Source: Ceriagrion tenellum
Taxonomy: Eukaryota > Arthropoda > Insecta > Odonata > Coenagrionidae
Assembly: GCA_963169105.1 (NCBI GenBank)
Contig: OY720642.1
Span: 22,438,965-22,502,964 of the forward strand
Direction of reading: 5' to 3'
DNA: 64,000 nt
In this document: one piece after another, positions 8,251 through 20,460 of the stretch
Position numbering within the stretch: position 1 is the stretch's first letter
How the letters are laid out: each line of letters begins with the position of its first letter
Notes under the pieces: generated by a model
Told to the model about the DNA's origin: nothing
What the model saw: only the letters and a program-made list of their open reading frames with translations
The model's database searches: none
Program-made: the position numbers and the translations under genes

Positions 8251-9239
8251 GCTTATTTTCACTCAAGTTCTACTGAAGTTGATAGTCTGCAAGACCAACA
8301 GATATGCACTGAAGTACTTTCAGTCACACAAAAACTTATCCCCTGGTTCCAGAATGAATTCTTGGAAACCAACGACACTAGCAGAAATAAAATCTTTTAT
8401 AGCTTGTATACTGTACATGGGCATAATTACTAAGCCAACCACTTTCAGTTACTGGTCCAAAAAGGACTCCTTGTCAACTCCTTGGTTCCGGCACATGTTC
8501 CCTCGCAACCGATTTCAACTATAGCCGAGGTTTTTTCATCTAGCAGACAGTTCTAAAATACCCGCTCCTAACGATCCACCTTGTGACCCATGTGCTAAAT
8601 TTCAGCCAATAGTTGAGCACGCTAATTGTATCAACTCCTTGGTTCCGGCACATGTTCCCTCGAAACCGATTTCAACTATAGCCGAGGTTTTTTCATCTAG
8701 CAGACAGTTCTAAAATACCCGCTCCTAACGATCCACCTTATGACCCATGTGCTAAATTTCAGCCAATAGTTGAGCACGCCAATTGTATCTTTCGTCATTA
8801 TTATACTCCTCACCAACAACTAAGCATTGATGAGAGTTTGGTAGGCACCAAAAGCCACAGCAGATTATTGCAGTACTTACCAAAGAAGCACCATCATCGT
8901 TGGGGAGTAAAATTTTGGATGATGTGCGATCTCTCCAATTACTGTTTAGCATTTTATGCTTACCTTGGAGCGAAAAGTAATGCAGACAAGGACGATGTAA
9001 AAAAGCATGGTTTAGCCTACACTGTAGTGACTAGATTGCTTACCCTCGGAAATTACACGAATAAAGATAACCACATCTTTTGTGACAATTTTTTTTGTTC
9101 AATTCCCCTGGCTAGGCACCTCTACTCAGAAGGGACATACATTACCAGTACACTTCGTGGGAATCGAAAATTTCTCCCTCAACAGATACTAAAAAGTTTG
9201 GGAGTAAAGAAATCTGTTAGGACTAATAACATTTCTTAG
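8251..9239 (+). pseudogene. piggyBac transposase relic
   Basis: Recognisable piggyBac (DDE_Tnp_1_7) pieces in order: EIKSFIACILYMGIITKP then YWSKKDSLSTPWFRHMFPRN (8380-8520); LSIDESLVGTKSHSRLLQYL (about 8823-8880) with the first aspartate; HHRWGVKFWMMCDLSNYC; YTNKDNHIFCDNFFCSIP with another aspartate; SEGTYITSTLRGNRKFLP. Stops and frameshifts interrupt it, and a 157-base segment is duplicated in tandem. It starts immediately after the Tigger end, so one element probably landed beside or in the other. Confidence 0.8.
8474..8787 (+). repeat. 157-bp tandem duplication inside the piggyBac relic
   Basis: 8474-8630 and 8631-8787 are direct copies differing at about three positions (for example CGCAACC/CGAAACC and CCTTGTGACC/CCTTATGACC). 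The duplication repeats the transposase segment just after PWFRHMFPRNRF. Confidence 0.9.
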
Positions 9240-12200
9240 TCTGATATTTGAGATTTATATTTTTGACAAATTATCATCAATGTCAACATCAATTCTCAAA
9301 TTACATGGTATGTCTTCTCTTGTATTTAATATAAACATTTTTGGTATAGGTCGACCTCAGCTAAGATCCAGTGAAGTGGAATCACCTTGAATTCGTCAAT
9401 TACGAAATGCAAAACGAACAGCGGCCTGCTGTGAAAAGTTCGGCGATGACAGCTAGAAAACAATATTCCAGCATGTCTTACTTCACTCCAGGTATCAATG
9501 CGGATACAAAAAATATATGAATTTGTGCGGGTACGAACAGTTGTTTACGAGAGAGACGTCTTGTTTTAGGTGTATTGAAGCAGTCTCTTTCTGGCGAGAG
9601 GCTTGAATACTCTTGCATGCTGAAAAGCTACCCCTTTGGTCCGACTTCACGACATTTCGTGATGGGTTGTGTTTTCTTGTATTATCTTCTTAGAATCGAG
9701 AGAGCTAATTTATCCCTTCCCGAAATGAAAGCTTTCCGTCGAAGTAATTCATCTAACTCACCGGGTCCTAAAGGATATTCTATTGGCCAACGTCGTCTGC
9801 ATGGGTTAACTACAAGTGCTGCCACGTAGTTCCACCTTTCGCCGCGGCTTCAAAGTCAAGCCAGACAAATCCGCGGAGTGTCACCCCTTTGAACTCGAGA
9901 TCATATGTAACGCCTCTCGACCCATCGTAAAACGTCTCAAACGACATTGCGTAGCTAGCCATAGATCCTAACTTGGATTCTCTCTCTTCCCACGCCAACG
10001 CCCTCACCCATACCATTCTCCTTCCCAAATCAAATATAAACCCTGTAAGTGAAACTTCTGAGTGAACTGAGACCATGGCTGGGCTGAGCCATTCCATTAC
10101 ATTTATCTGCTAATTTGCTCCCCAAGGAAGGAATGACATGAGGTCATTTAGATTAGTGAAATGAGCTCAGTGGGTTCCTCGGGCCATGGTGTGAGTGCTC
10201 ATCTATGGAAACTGTTATCTAGTTTTTAATATAGCTGAGCTCACTGGGCTTCATTTAGATAGGAGTCTTGGAGCCTTTGGCAATATGCAGTTGGTGACCA
10301 ATGAGATGGACACAGGATGGTCACATGGGGACGCCAAGCCATGATTTCTGGGTCACGAGGAAGACGAAGAAGCGGATGTGCGGCAGTCTGGAGGAGGCAA
10401 GTTGGAGATACGGTTGTGAAGGTGGTAATTGCGAATAAGGGAAGAATAAACGCCTTTTTTTCCGAAGCGTCGTTCCCTTAATTGACCCTCGACGGACCCT
10501 GAAGGTGACCGCCTACAACCCTAAATTTCTCTCAAGTCGGGGGAGACTATCTTGAGACACTGGAGGCCATGTTGGTCGAGAGTCTGCTATGTAACAAAAG
10601 TATCGAATAAAGCTCTTACTTTCAACCAGCGCTTGAGTATCAATTCTTTAGTGTCTAATCCGACAGAGTAAGCATTTTAGCCCCTCCAAATGCTAACTCT
10701 GATTCCTCTACTTTCAAGAGAACCGATCTCCCAGGGCACGTAGTGTATATATGTAGCAGTATTGTACACTGATTTCCCCTTGGTTTTATAATTAGTCAAG
10801 TTCAATATGAACTTAATTTGAGGTGTCTCATAAGAAGAAAACCACCATACCTTCAAGGTAAGAGGAAACAGCAGCCTTGATGAGGGAGTTCTGGGCTAAC
10901 GATAGAAGATTGGAGATACTTGATAGAAGACAGGAGGAAGGGGAGAGGAATTTGGAGGCGGAGAGGGAGATGATACTGACACTAACTTCTTTAATGCACA
11001 GGCGGCACTTGCTCGGGTGCAACTGGAGCGAGTGCGCCAGAGCAGTGGTTCATCCACGTTGCAAATTTGAGCATTGACTTCTTAATGAAATCCTATGCTT
11101 TGTGTGAATTCATTTCTTCCCTCGTGCCCTTGTGACTGCCCATTGTGTAAACCTCCTAGCGTTGGGCCGAGGGGATGTACACGAAGCATTTTGTAAGTGG
11201 AAGTGGATAGGAAGGGTGAGTTTGGTGGTGAGGAGGACGAATGAGAAGGTACTAGATATGGTTTGAGAGGAGAGGAAGGCCTTTATAAAATTATGTACTT
11301 AAAATTGAATATTTTGACCCGGAAAAGTGTGGGAATTTCACAACTCATGGTCTGCAGCAACCCTGTTTGTAGATTTGAACGTATATAGAGAATGAAAGAG
11401 TCGAATCACTGAGTATATGATAGCATTCTCGAGTGGAGTGGATCGAGAGCAGTAACGGGACTCCTTGTGAGATCATCCCTATACCCGTACTCTTATCCCT
11501 TCTTTTCGCATCATCTCAGAGGCATCAATGCGCCCTTAGGACCACTGTATTCCATATAAATACAGGGGGACCGAACGACGGGCGGGGTCCTCTACTTGAC
11601 TTGTCCCTTGCCAGTCTGCGACATCACAAGATCCGCGACTCCCTGCCTCATACCCCACGACTCCCATCGGGATCCGAGCGTTTGTCTTACAATGCAAGTA
11701 CCGATAAATTGCGGCCAACCAATTCGTAGTTCTTCCGCTCCTAATGTCCAAGATGACTAACGTACCCGAGGCCACACAGGTTATTAGATCTTTAGAAAAA
11801 TGGGTGAAGAGAGAAGTCTATGGAAATCACTGAGAATAACGATAACAGAAACACACATTTTGCTTCAAGCTAAAAGTAATCTCATATGTACCTCAATCCC
11901 ATATTATTTCATTCCCCAACTAATGCGCAATGTGAACATGTTTCTTCGCTTTGGCTAAACTCAACTACGGAGAGTAATGCATTCAGCGAGCGTAAAATGT
12001 CAACTGACATTCGAGAATAATCTAAATCCTGAGCGTCGTGATCAAATTATGGCTGTTCCACCCTATGCATGAAATGCTGTATATTGCACAGCTGTCTGCG
12101 AAAGACTTGGGATTAATGTTTGCTGTGTCGCATGACAGTATCTACGCATCGAAAGCACGCCGGTTCGCAATCCGGCTGGAAAATTTTCCAGCAAAGTATC

Positions 12201-12590
12201 CACAAAAGCAGAGTCACTTTCTGATCAAATAAATTGAGCGAAATCAATTGCTCTAGTCAATAGTTCAGGAATACTGATAATTGTTGATATGAACATACAG
12301 AGCCTTAGAAGTAAGGAGACTTGGTGGAGCAATATTTCGCAACGAATTTCACGCGTGAAAACCTGGCTTCTCAAGCCAGTATCCCGATAAACTTTGTGGA
12401 GGCTTCGCGATGTTTATCACAGACTTCGTTGGGATGAAGGAAATACCGAATACACTAACCTCGAGTATATTCTCCGTTTACGTTTTCATTCGTCTCAAAA
12501 TATAGGGAAGTGGTCAATATGGAAATTTTATGACTCATTACCGCGAGAACATTAAATCATATGCCAGCCACGACGTGGGAGACTAGTGAT
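9240..12590. other. long stretch without a recognised gene
   Basis: The first 200 bases may be piggyBac 3' sequence. 9810-10097 keeps a 95-codon minus-strand frame (GSMASYAMSFETFYDGSRG) that I cannot assign. 10440-10680 has two AATAAA signals and looks like an LTR end. 10877-11077 reads a charged, coiled-coil-like segment (RRLEILDRRQEEGERNLEAE) similar in style to the C-termini of Myb/SANT-like proteins. 11430-11770 is a GC-rich, CpG-containing block with a TATAAATA motif. None of these can be named with confidence. Confidence 0.4.
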
Positions 12591-12599
12591 AAAATGAGT

Positions 12600-12740
12600 T
12601 TGGGTAACCACTGCGGACCATGGACTAGTGGTAGCGTGGGCTCGAGCAGCCGAGTGACCGTTGTGTGACCGCTGAGGACAACGGACCGGTGCGAGGTTTC
12701 CCCCCCACCCCCCCATTATCCAGCACTGTGATAGTGATTA
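12600..12740 (+). mobile_element. tRNA-derived SINE head
   Basis: The stretch has a polymerase III box A-like segment (TGGACTAGTGGTAGCG) and, about 60 bases on, a weaker box B-like GGTGCGAGGTTTCC. The arrangement is that of a tRNA-related SINE head. The C-run at 12699-12715 follows. Confidence 0.5.
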
Positions 12741-13084
12741 TAACTAGTGACTGAAGTCGCCATTAAAAAGGCAGTCGGGGACTCACGATCGCACGAGGCA
12801 GTTGGAATGGGCCCTCTGGTGGTAGCGCCTCGAGGCGTTAGGGTTAAAATTGTAAAATCTGTTGTCTCCCGTATTTAAGTCTGGGGTTAAAACCGGACCG
12901 CCGCTGAACTCCTTTCCGACTCCTTTCCATTCCAAAACCCCCCTAATTCAAGCCCCAGTTTACTCACTAGGCAGCCATTCGACTCGCTGGGTAATTCATT
13001 TGTCGCAAACATTCCTCGCGAAGACGCAGGGATACGACAAATTAGTCTTAAATATTGTTAAGCGGACTGCATTCATATCAATTT

Positions 13085-13165
13085 TTAACGCAATCCACTA
13101 CCCTTTTAGTCGCCTCTTACGACAAGCAGGGATACTGCGGGAGAATTCTGTCCCCCAACCCGCAG
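13085..13165 (+). repeat. conserved arthropod SINE-type domain
   Basis: The segment contains CTTTTAGTCGCCTCTTACGA, CAAGCAGGGATACTGCGGG and CCCAACCCGCAGGGGGT. From general knowledge this TAGTCGCCTCTTACGACA motif recurs in many insect genomes as part of SINEs. It may be the tail of the SINE head at 12600 with about 350 bases of body between. Confidence 0.55.
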
Positions 13166-13179
13166 GGGGTAAAGAATAA

Positions 13180-16060
13180 TATGAAATACATTAGTTAGTA
13201 CATGAGTTAGCCCTTATTTATGAATGAGGTATGCTGACAACAGATTAAAGTTCAATTTCAACCCATTTAAAGTATATTATTATGATTTAACACAGGTCAA
13301 CACACCTTAAAAGAACAGAAATTAAAAATGAGTCACAACTCTTTGGCAAGGCAAAATAATTTTTATTGATACAGTTTGTATATGACAGCCACCCACTCAA
13401 AAGAGTTACTTTCCTCCCCAAGATAAGATACCTACCAAAGATGAGGCTTCCAGACTCATCCAAAACAGCAAGATAATGACTGAAATAGAAACGAAAGACC
13501 GATTTCCATTTCCTTAGCTTTTTCATAACAGAGGACGTAAGTAGTAAGCACTTCTTGGAGAATGTTCTGCGAATACACCTCACAAACTACCTTTGCCTAT
13601 TACCACCACTAAACTTCAGGACCAAATGGCAACACTTCTCGGTCTGCAAATAGTGTGATACAGCATTCACAGCAGCTACAGGTTATCACTTCAAGGTTAA
13701 AAAAATACTGGCAAATGGCTCCTATGATCATGGAGTCAACTGCACTAAAAAGAAACAGACTAAGTTCACTAAAACAAAAATACACTCCTCAGACAAAAAC
13801 AGAAAAACTCATTACTTTTAAAAGCTATCAAAGTAAGAGATACTTATTGCACAATAATTGATAATTGGAACCAAATCTGAACCAGAATCATAGTGAAGGT
13901 CCAATAGAGGAATAGGTACAAGGCAAACTGCATAGCAATGGCAGCCTCTTACACACTCCTAACTCACATAGGGGCAGGTAAGACAACATAAATCAGATGC
14001 ACTTCATGTTTACATTCCACTCGGGCTGATATATCCGAGGAAAACACTAGGAACTACCTCACCCAGCTGCATGAAACAATTCTTCCCAGAAAAATTCAAG
14101 CCTTAACTTCAAATATTACATAAAAAGGCATATGCCTTTTTATGTAATATTTGAAGTTAAGGCTAATATTATCAGTGATGAAATATTTCAAAGGTAAGAA
14201 GAATTCAGTACATGGAGCCAATAACTAAAATTAATTCTACATTGCACACATTTATAGCAAAATCCCACAAAATGAAAAGGAATCTAGCAAATTTATGAAA
14301 GGATATGAGGCACAATGAGGCAAAATCAGATTTTTTAGAAGTTGAACTGGGACAAGTTACAGATGCCCTTCTTTTACGTAATGAAGCATCAGAGGATATC
14401 TGAAAGAGCACAAGTCTTAAAATGCGATGAATAATTAAGAAAATGACTTGCACTACGGCACCACATATTCACAAAACTTGACTTAATTTGCAGAAATCAT
14501 TCCTTCCAAAGTCTTTGATGGAGAGAGATAACACCAGACCAGAATTCCAAATGGTAATGTAGCTTTTGAAGGAACTTGATCAAGAGTTTGCTCTTCTGGC
14601 ATGACTTTCTAGGTGTACTACACTCCTTCCCACTAAATAACAGAGGGAGTTGTTCAGAAAAAAAAATAGATTGTGGTACACAAGAAAAATGTACCAAGGA
14701 AAATAATGTACACAAGAAAGAATTGGTGTGAAAAAGTGTCATGACATGGGATCAACAAGAGTAGAAAAGACCAAAATAAGTTTCATTTTATTCAAAATGA
14801 TAACTACATGAGAGCCAAACTGACCTCTGTAAACAATAATATTTTGGCAGATACCCTTCAACAATGTTACAAATAAAAGATATAATAATTTCACTCAAGA
14901 TGTTAAAATCATCATATCACCATCTCTATATAATTTCATCCATTTGAGTCACCCAAGCACCCTCCTTTCCTGGCCCCATCAACCCTAAAGTAAAGGTCAA
15001 AAAGAAAAACATTCCAGCACCTGCTGTATCTTTTTTCACAGAAAACTACTTCCCTTCATGAGCTGCCCAGAGGATGCATATCATCAACATTTGTTAAGCA
15101 ATACTTGGGTGGACATGTTGTGGCCCTCATTTATGTACTTATCACCTTCATCTCCCAACATACCTTCCCATTCAGGTTTCTCTCAAGTATGCTTCTAGCA
15201 TATTCCTTTTGACCTTCACTGAGTCAAATCCACCTCCTTACTTGATCTCCCAATTCCACCTTTTGTCTCCTTGATCAGTCATTATGGAAATTTTACAGCC
15301 ACAAAAATATCTCTCTCTCATTATTCCCCAGCATTCGGTCTCCAAGGCCTTACTGTCTGTTCATCCAATGATCATACCTTCCACCATAAATACTGAATTC
15401 TCACCTTTCGAGACCACATTCATGGTAAAAAAAATGAGGGGTTGAACAATTTTCAAGACACTTTTGACAGGTAAAGCCACAAGGCTTAACCACAGTGCAA
15501 CACCCCAAATCTGAATCCACCAAAATTATATGCAGAACAAAAGAAGATGAACATGGAAAAATGTAAAAAAATGAGAGAACATACAATGAATTTATTACAG
15601 CATCCTTAGTTCATGTTCATTGCTTTATTCAACCATTTGCGAATAATATGAGCATGTTTCTGCACTAAATGATTAAAAGAAAAGTGGTTGTTATCTGGAG
15701 CCGATCTTTAGAATTGAGGTCCATTTTGAAACATAAGGCTCAATTACATGTAGAGCAGGGTATTCATTAACCTACTTCAAACATTTATGAGACATTACTT
15801 GAGTTTGACCCAGGGTATTACTTCATGGAGATGGTTTACGAATACCCTGCTGCATACCCCACCCAGCCAAAAGACTCTATTTGGGTCTATTTCGGGTACC
15901 ATAGGCACCCACAATCACACCACAACCACAAACATGCACCATTACTAAGCAGCCTTCACCCTCGTCGCCCAGCCAAGCAGGTGTTGTTGGAATCACTTGT
16001 TTAGAGAAGATTACAGCACTGAAGAGCACCTGCCTGACTTCACATTCTACCCTACAAGCT
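13180..16060. other. AT-rich stretch without a gene
   Basis: No frame shows recognised domains, and the short open stretches present look random. The one structural feature is the palindrome at 14099-14164. Pyrimidine-rich tracts near 15130-15400 are unremarkable. Confidence 0.5.
14099..14164. repeat. 66-bp perfect palindrome
   Basis: 33-base arms (14099-14131 and 14132-14164) are exact inverted copies with no spacer, centred on GGCATATGCC. There is no coding content. Confidence 0.95.
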
Positions 16061-16074
16061 GCTGCATGGACGTG

Positions 16075-16190
16075 CGGCAGGAGGTGTCAAAATGCCAGCC
16101 GTGTACAGGATAAGGTTTTGGGAGGTGAGATGGTGAAGTGTATATTGGGTGTGTTTTGAGTGAAGCTCAGTTTTTATTATGATCACTTAT
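16075..16190 (+). repeat. dispersed repeat, copy 1
   Basis: The segment with AAGGTTTTGGGAGGTGAGAT, then AGTGAAGCTCAGTTTTTATT, is matched at roughly 80% by the reverse complement of 28121-28237. This marks an interspersed repeat family that I cannot name. Confidence 0.75.
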
Positions 16191-16263
16191 CGGGCATATA
16201 AAGAATGAATTTGGCTGTGATAGTCCAGCTTCCGTCCCATTCCCATCAAAATAAAAACTCCAC

Positions 16264-16690
16264 TCAATGTTTTATTTCACAAGGACTTGATTTACTCCAC
16301 TTGGGTACCCTTGAGTGCAGTTTTTGATCTGGATTACTGTCAAGAAACTGCTTTGTGTGGAGGTTTTTCCGCACGGACATCAAGGCACACAGCACATCAT
16401 CCACAAAGCTTTGGATTATCTCTAAAATATCCTCCTTATTCTCCAATTGCATCATTATGCTACTGGTGCCTTCCAAGTCAAATCGACTATGAACAGCTTT
16501 GAGCAAGCTCCATGACAGAGGATCTGATGGTGTTCACTCCACTTCTTCTGATTCCTCGGTTACTACTGATTCAGAGGAACTTACATTGGTTTCCATAGAA
16601 ATGTTGTCACTCTCCTCACTGATATCACTTTCATAGCTTTCCTTCAAAAGTTCATGAATAGCATCTAAAGATGGAGAAGCATGCCTTTGT
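16264..16690 (-). pseudogene. unidentified coding-like stretch with a single stop
   Basis: Reading down from about 16690 on the minus strand, one frame stays open apart from a single TGA near 16530. It has an acidic serine-rich part (SDISEESDNISME, SSSESVVTEESEEVE) followed by SWSLLKAVHSRFDLEGTSS, then KEDILEIIQSFVDDVLCAL. The Ty3-type fragment starts on the opposite strand exactly where this ends, so it may have been cut by that insertion. I do not recognise the protein; a decayed exon or transposon C-terminus are both possible. Confidence 0.35.
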
Positions 16691-18050
16691 TAGGATAGCG
16701 GGTTGTCTTCTGCAAGACGGCCAACCAATTGGTTTTGTGTCACGAGTTCTTACCCCCGCAGAAAGAAACTATGCACAAATAGAGAAAGAACTTTTGGCAA
16801 TATTGTATACTTGGGAAAGATTTTATGAATACTTGTATGGTAAAGCCGAAATAGTAGCTGAAACAGATCACAAACCTCTAGAAACTATTTTTAGGAAGTC
16901 TCTCTTAAGTGCTCCCAGGCGACTGCAGCTTGTTACTTAGTTACATGTTACTTAGGCTACAAAGGTATTCATTGCAATTTATCTTTGTGCAAGGGAAGAA
17001 AATGCATCTGTCTGATGTGTTTTCGAGAACTTGTATTTCAACACACCCTTCATCCCAAACCCACAAAGACAAATTAATTGCAGTGCACCATGAAGTAGAA
17101 TCTATCAACATGCTGAAGAGTTTGCAGGTGTCCCCTGAAACCCTTCAATTGATGTAAAAGGCCACCAAAGAAGACTCAGCATTGACCGAATTGAAAAGTT
17201 CGTCTTGAATGGCTGGCCTGATAACAAAAACAACATATCGGTGAATGCTCAGGAATATTGGACATACCGAGAAACATTAAGTTGGCAAAATGGAATCCTC
17301 TTTAAAGTGGAAAGGATAATAGTTCCAATTTCTCTTCATCAACAAATGATCCATAAGTCTCATCCAAGTCATATGGGATATGAAGCAAGTCTTAGAAGAG
17401 CAAAGGAATATCTTTTTTGGCCCAACATGTCCAATGATATCAAAAGTACAGTTTTACAATGTCCTGCTAGCAATCAATATTCTCGTGATAACTCACCATT
17501 ACCTTCACAGACTCATGAAATCCCAGACCTTCCTTGGCATCGAGTTGCCATGGATGTCTTCAACTTCAAAGACTCCAATTACTAAGTCACTGTGGTCTAC
17601 TTTTCTGATTATTGGGAAGTGGAAAGACTTAGAAACTTGTATGCTCAGGAAATCATCGAAGTATCAAAGACAAACTTAAGCATACATGGAATACCCATGA
17701 TAGTAGTTACAGACAATTCTGCCTTTTTTAGCAATGCTGAATTCTTAAAATTTGCTATGACCTGGGATTTCCAGCATGTGACATCCTCCCCTTACTACAG
17801 TCAAAGCAATGGGAAAGCTGAGTCTGATGTTAAGATAGTCAAGAACATTTTAAAGAAAACCTCTTCTGCTAAGGAAGACTTCTGGAAAACAGTAGAAAAC
17901 TGGAGGAATACCCCAACTGCAGGAATTGGGTCTAGTCCAGTTCAAAGACTAATGGCAAGAAGAACGCGCTCTAACCTACCTACTGCAACTGCTCTTCTTC
18001 AACCAGAGGTTCAACAGTTAGTGAAACAAAAACTCCACAAAAAAAGTTAA
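16690..18050 (+). pseudogene. Ty3-type retrotransposon fragment: RNase H and integrase
   Basis: The fragment begins in RNase H (GCLLQDGQPIGFVSRVLTPA, ERNYAQIEKELLAILYTWER, ETDHKPLETIFRK), then the connection GKKMHLSDVFSR. Integrase follows: an H2C2 zinc-binding region (HKSHPSHMGYEASLRRAKEY, with the second cysteine of CPASN lost), then the catalytic core with candidate acidic residues in AMDVFNF, VVTDNSAFF and NGKAESDVK. Frame breaks lie near 16940 and 17160, and an in-frame TAA at 17583 separates core halves. RT, protease, gag and LTRs are missing, so this is a 5'-truncated dead copy. Confidence 0.85.
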
Positions 18051-18059
18051 AAATCCAGA

Positions 18060-19378
18060 TACACCATGATAAGCATTCCACAGATTTGCCTCACTTATGA
18101 ATAGGTCAGCAAGTTAGGGTCCAACCACCTCCCTCAGATTCACAACAAGACTGGAAACATGGTTTTGTGAAAGAACAACATAGTGATTGATCATAAGGAG
18201 TCGACATTGGAGGAAAGAGCTATAAAAGAAATAGATCCTGGCTTAGGCCTTCATTAGAGACAAAATTTTCAATTGACAAAACAGAATTTCAGGAGGCACA
18301 GGAAAAGAAAGACATTTTTTTATTTCTTTTGTAGAAGGATTGGCTACGCGCAAGGAGGGCTTTACTTTCAAATACGAGACCAATCGATCGCTGCCGTCTT
18401 TAACGACTGTAGTGCCTTTTGAACAAAAGTGGAACACGTAATTAAAACCTTTTAATGGGATAACGATCTCTGATTTACATCAATCCCGAAAACAGTAACA
18501 CACACACTAATCTTATAATTCCTCAATCATCTATCTTCATGCCATGTTTTTTGTCTCCAATGTTCCCCACTACCACACCTCACAAGCCCACAGCCAACAA
18601 TCATCCTTTTTCTGCCAAGAGCAACTTTCTGAACTTTATCATGCTTACCTTCAAATAGTTTGAATGTATGATTTCCTTGTGACTTTTCCTACAGGCTCAG
18701 AGCCTCCTCCATAATAATCTTTTTTCTAAAAATTATCCCCAAGCCATTATCTATCATGTTTTACTCTCTTTACAACTTCTGACATCCTCTAAAAGGTTTC
18801 GTCAAATTCTCCTCATTCAGAACATCATTAATAGCTTTTACCTTTTGATCATGGCACAGGCATAATCAGAGTTAAGTACATTCACTGCCTAAGTATCAAG
18901 GCTTTAGTAAGAATGTAGGATGATCGAGGAAGTGAAAGAATAAGCATTAGGATTGTATGAATCTGTGCCAAAAATATGAACAAGGCATAAGGTAAAACCA
19001 ATTTCATCCAACTTGAGGGACTACCTGTTGCAAAAAATATCTGAGTAAACATTTCAGGCTGATATTTAAACCCAAGAAAAAAAATATTAGCAACTTGTGG
19101 TCAGATATATTCAGCACCATAACGCTTAAGAGTCTGCAACAATTTTAGCAAGTACTAAATGAAGTCCAAAATCACCATGTATATGCAATCTATTTAATTC
19201 TTACTTACAGGAGCACGTAGATAGAGGAACCAATGGGATTATAACTAGCATTAGGACATTAAAATAGTAAAAAATATGTTACCTATACACAGGTTTCCAA
19301 TGCCAAATAGGATCTTGATTATTATCACTTAACATAGCAAACATCTCATATTTACAAAATTATCGATCATCAATTCAA
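18060..19378. other. no gene seen; downstream flank of LAMTOR4
   Basis: AT-rich DNA downstream of the LAMTOR4 stop (minus strand), so the proximal part should contain the 3' UTR. I did not find a convincing polyadenylation signal at a typical distance. The first bases may be the decayed tail of the Ty3-type fragment. Confidence 0.4.
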
Positions 19379-19488
19379 TCATATTAGTTCATTATTTTCA
19401 CCAACAACCTCATGTATGATTTTTCTCTTGACAACATGAATCTTCTTGTTTGACATGCATATTACATAGGAATGCCTCTCAAAGTTCA
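19379..19488 (-). CDS. LAMTOR4: LAMTOR4 exon 3 (C-terminus)
   Basis: After an acceptor (CCCTATTACAG) the exon reads VNFERHSYVICMSNKKIHVV, then KRKIIHEVVGENNELI, and stop TGA. The first codon (GTG) is completed by one base from exon 2. The SYVICxSNKKIHVVKR block is the C-terminal beta-strand of LAMTOR4, which in vertebrates ends with a similar VVKR. Intron 2 is only 113 bases. Together the three exons give 100 residues, against 99 in human LAMTOR4, with no stop or frameshift. Confidence 0.9.
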
Positions 19489-19601
19489 CTGTAATAGGGA
19501 GAGGATTGGGTTGAGTATGAAAACAAATTACTTTTAACAAATGATCTTTCAAACAAGCACTGTCAACAAGGAATTAGGAATTACATACACTTGATACACA
19601 C

Positions 19602-19722
19602 CTGATATTTTCTTAAACCCTTCTTCCGCAGAAAAAGCCACAGGGTCCACTTTGTCTGTTATCGTAACAAGGCCAGTAATGATATTAGCCATGTGTTCAT
19701 CATTTTCCAATTCTCCACCAGA
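19602..19722 (-). CDS. LAMTOR4: LAMTOR4 exon 2
   Basis: Bounded by acceptor GTTTCAAG and donor CAG then GTGTGT. It reads SGGELENDEHMANIITGLVT, then ITDKVDPVAFSAEEGFKKIS, plus one base. The SGxLENDE motif and the following helix are diagnostic for LAMTOR4, a roadblock-fold subunit of the Ragulator complex (LAMTOR1-5). Ragulator anchors Rag GTPases on the lysosome for mTORC1 activation. Exon 1 ends in phase 0 at VVA, so the join gives VVASGGELEN, the expected family sequence. Confidence 0.93.
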
Positions 19723-20460
19723 CTTGAAACAAAGACAAGAAAAGCAAAATTTAGACACTCAGAGGCATGAGAGTTATTCCCTTCAACAAAATTAGAATTG
19801 AAGAACTCCTTTCTTTGGGCCAGAGGCAAAAAATAGAATCTGCTAAATATTGAAATGACAATTTTGCACGAGCTTGTTTTACAAATCACCAGTGAGGATA
19901 CATTAACACAATGATCAAGATCATCCTAGAAAAAGCATCAAAATAAATGGAGAGTAAAATTTTCAAAAAAGTGGAACATCGCCACCAGAATATTTAGTAA
20001 TAGACAGTGAGGCCATTTCAACCCAGTTACATATATTGTTGCACAATTCAGGGTGATTGGCCCTACACCATAATCAATGAAAAAATAAAAAACATGTAAT
20101 GGAAGGCCATGTTTCATTAATTTTATTACTAATTACATTACCAGGTAAAAGAAGTAGCTGCAAATGCATACAATTGCAGCCCATGTTTCTTTCATTAGTG
20201 CCACCTATATATACTAGTTGAATAATATTCACTTAAGTTTAATATGTATATCAAAACCAGGGATGTGTAAACTACAGACATTTCTGAGCCCTTCCCATGC
20301 TGGGGTTTACTAGGTATCTCTGTAATTTTATTTCTTTACAGGGTCTTAGACCTAAATGTGAAAAGCTCAACCATTTGGGTTTTGAATGCAATAAAATAGA
20401 CATAGTATAACTGTGTCCGTTGTTAGAGTATATTGGATATTATTTCTCATTTTCTTTATA

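Noticed and set aside
10155..10255. Apparent inverted pair around GAGCTCAGTGGG / GAGCTCACTGGG
   Set aside because: Only about a dozen bases match and the arms do not extend; could be chance.
12140..12180. T-arm-like CGGTTCGCAATCCGGC suggesting a tRNA
   Set aside because: No D-arm, anticodon arm or acceptor stem at the right distances upstream; only a chance hairpin.
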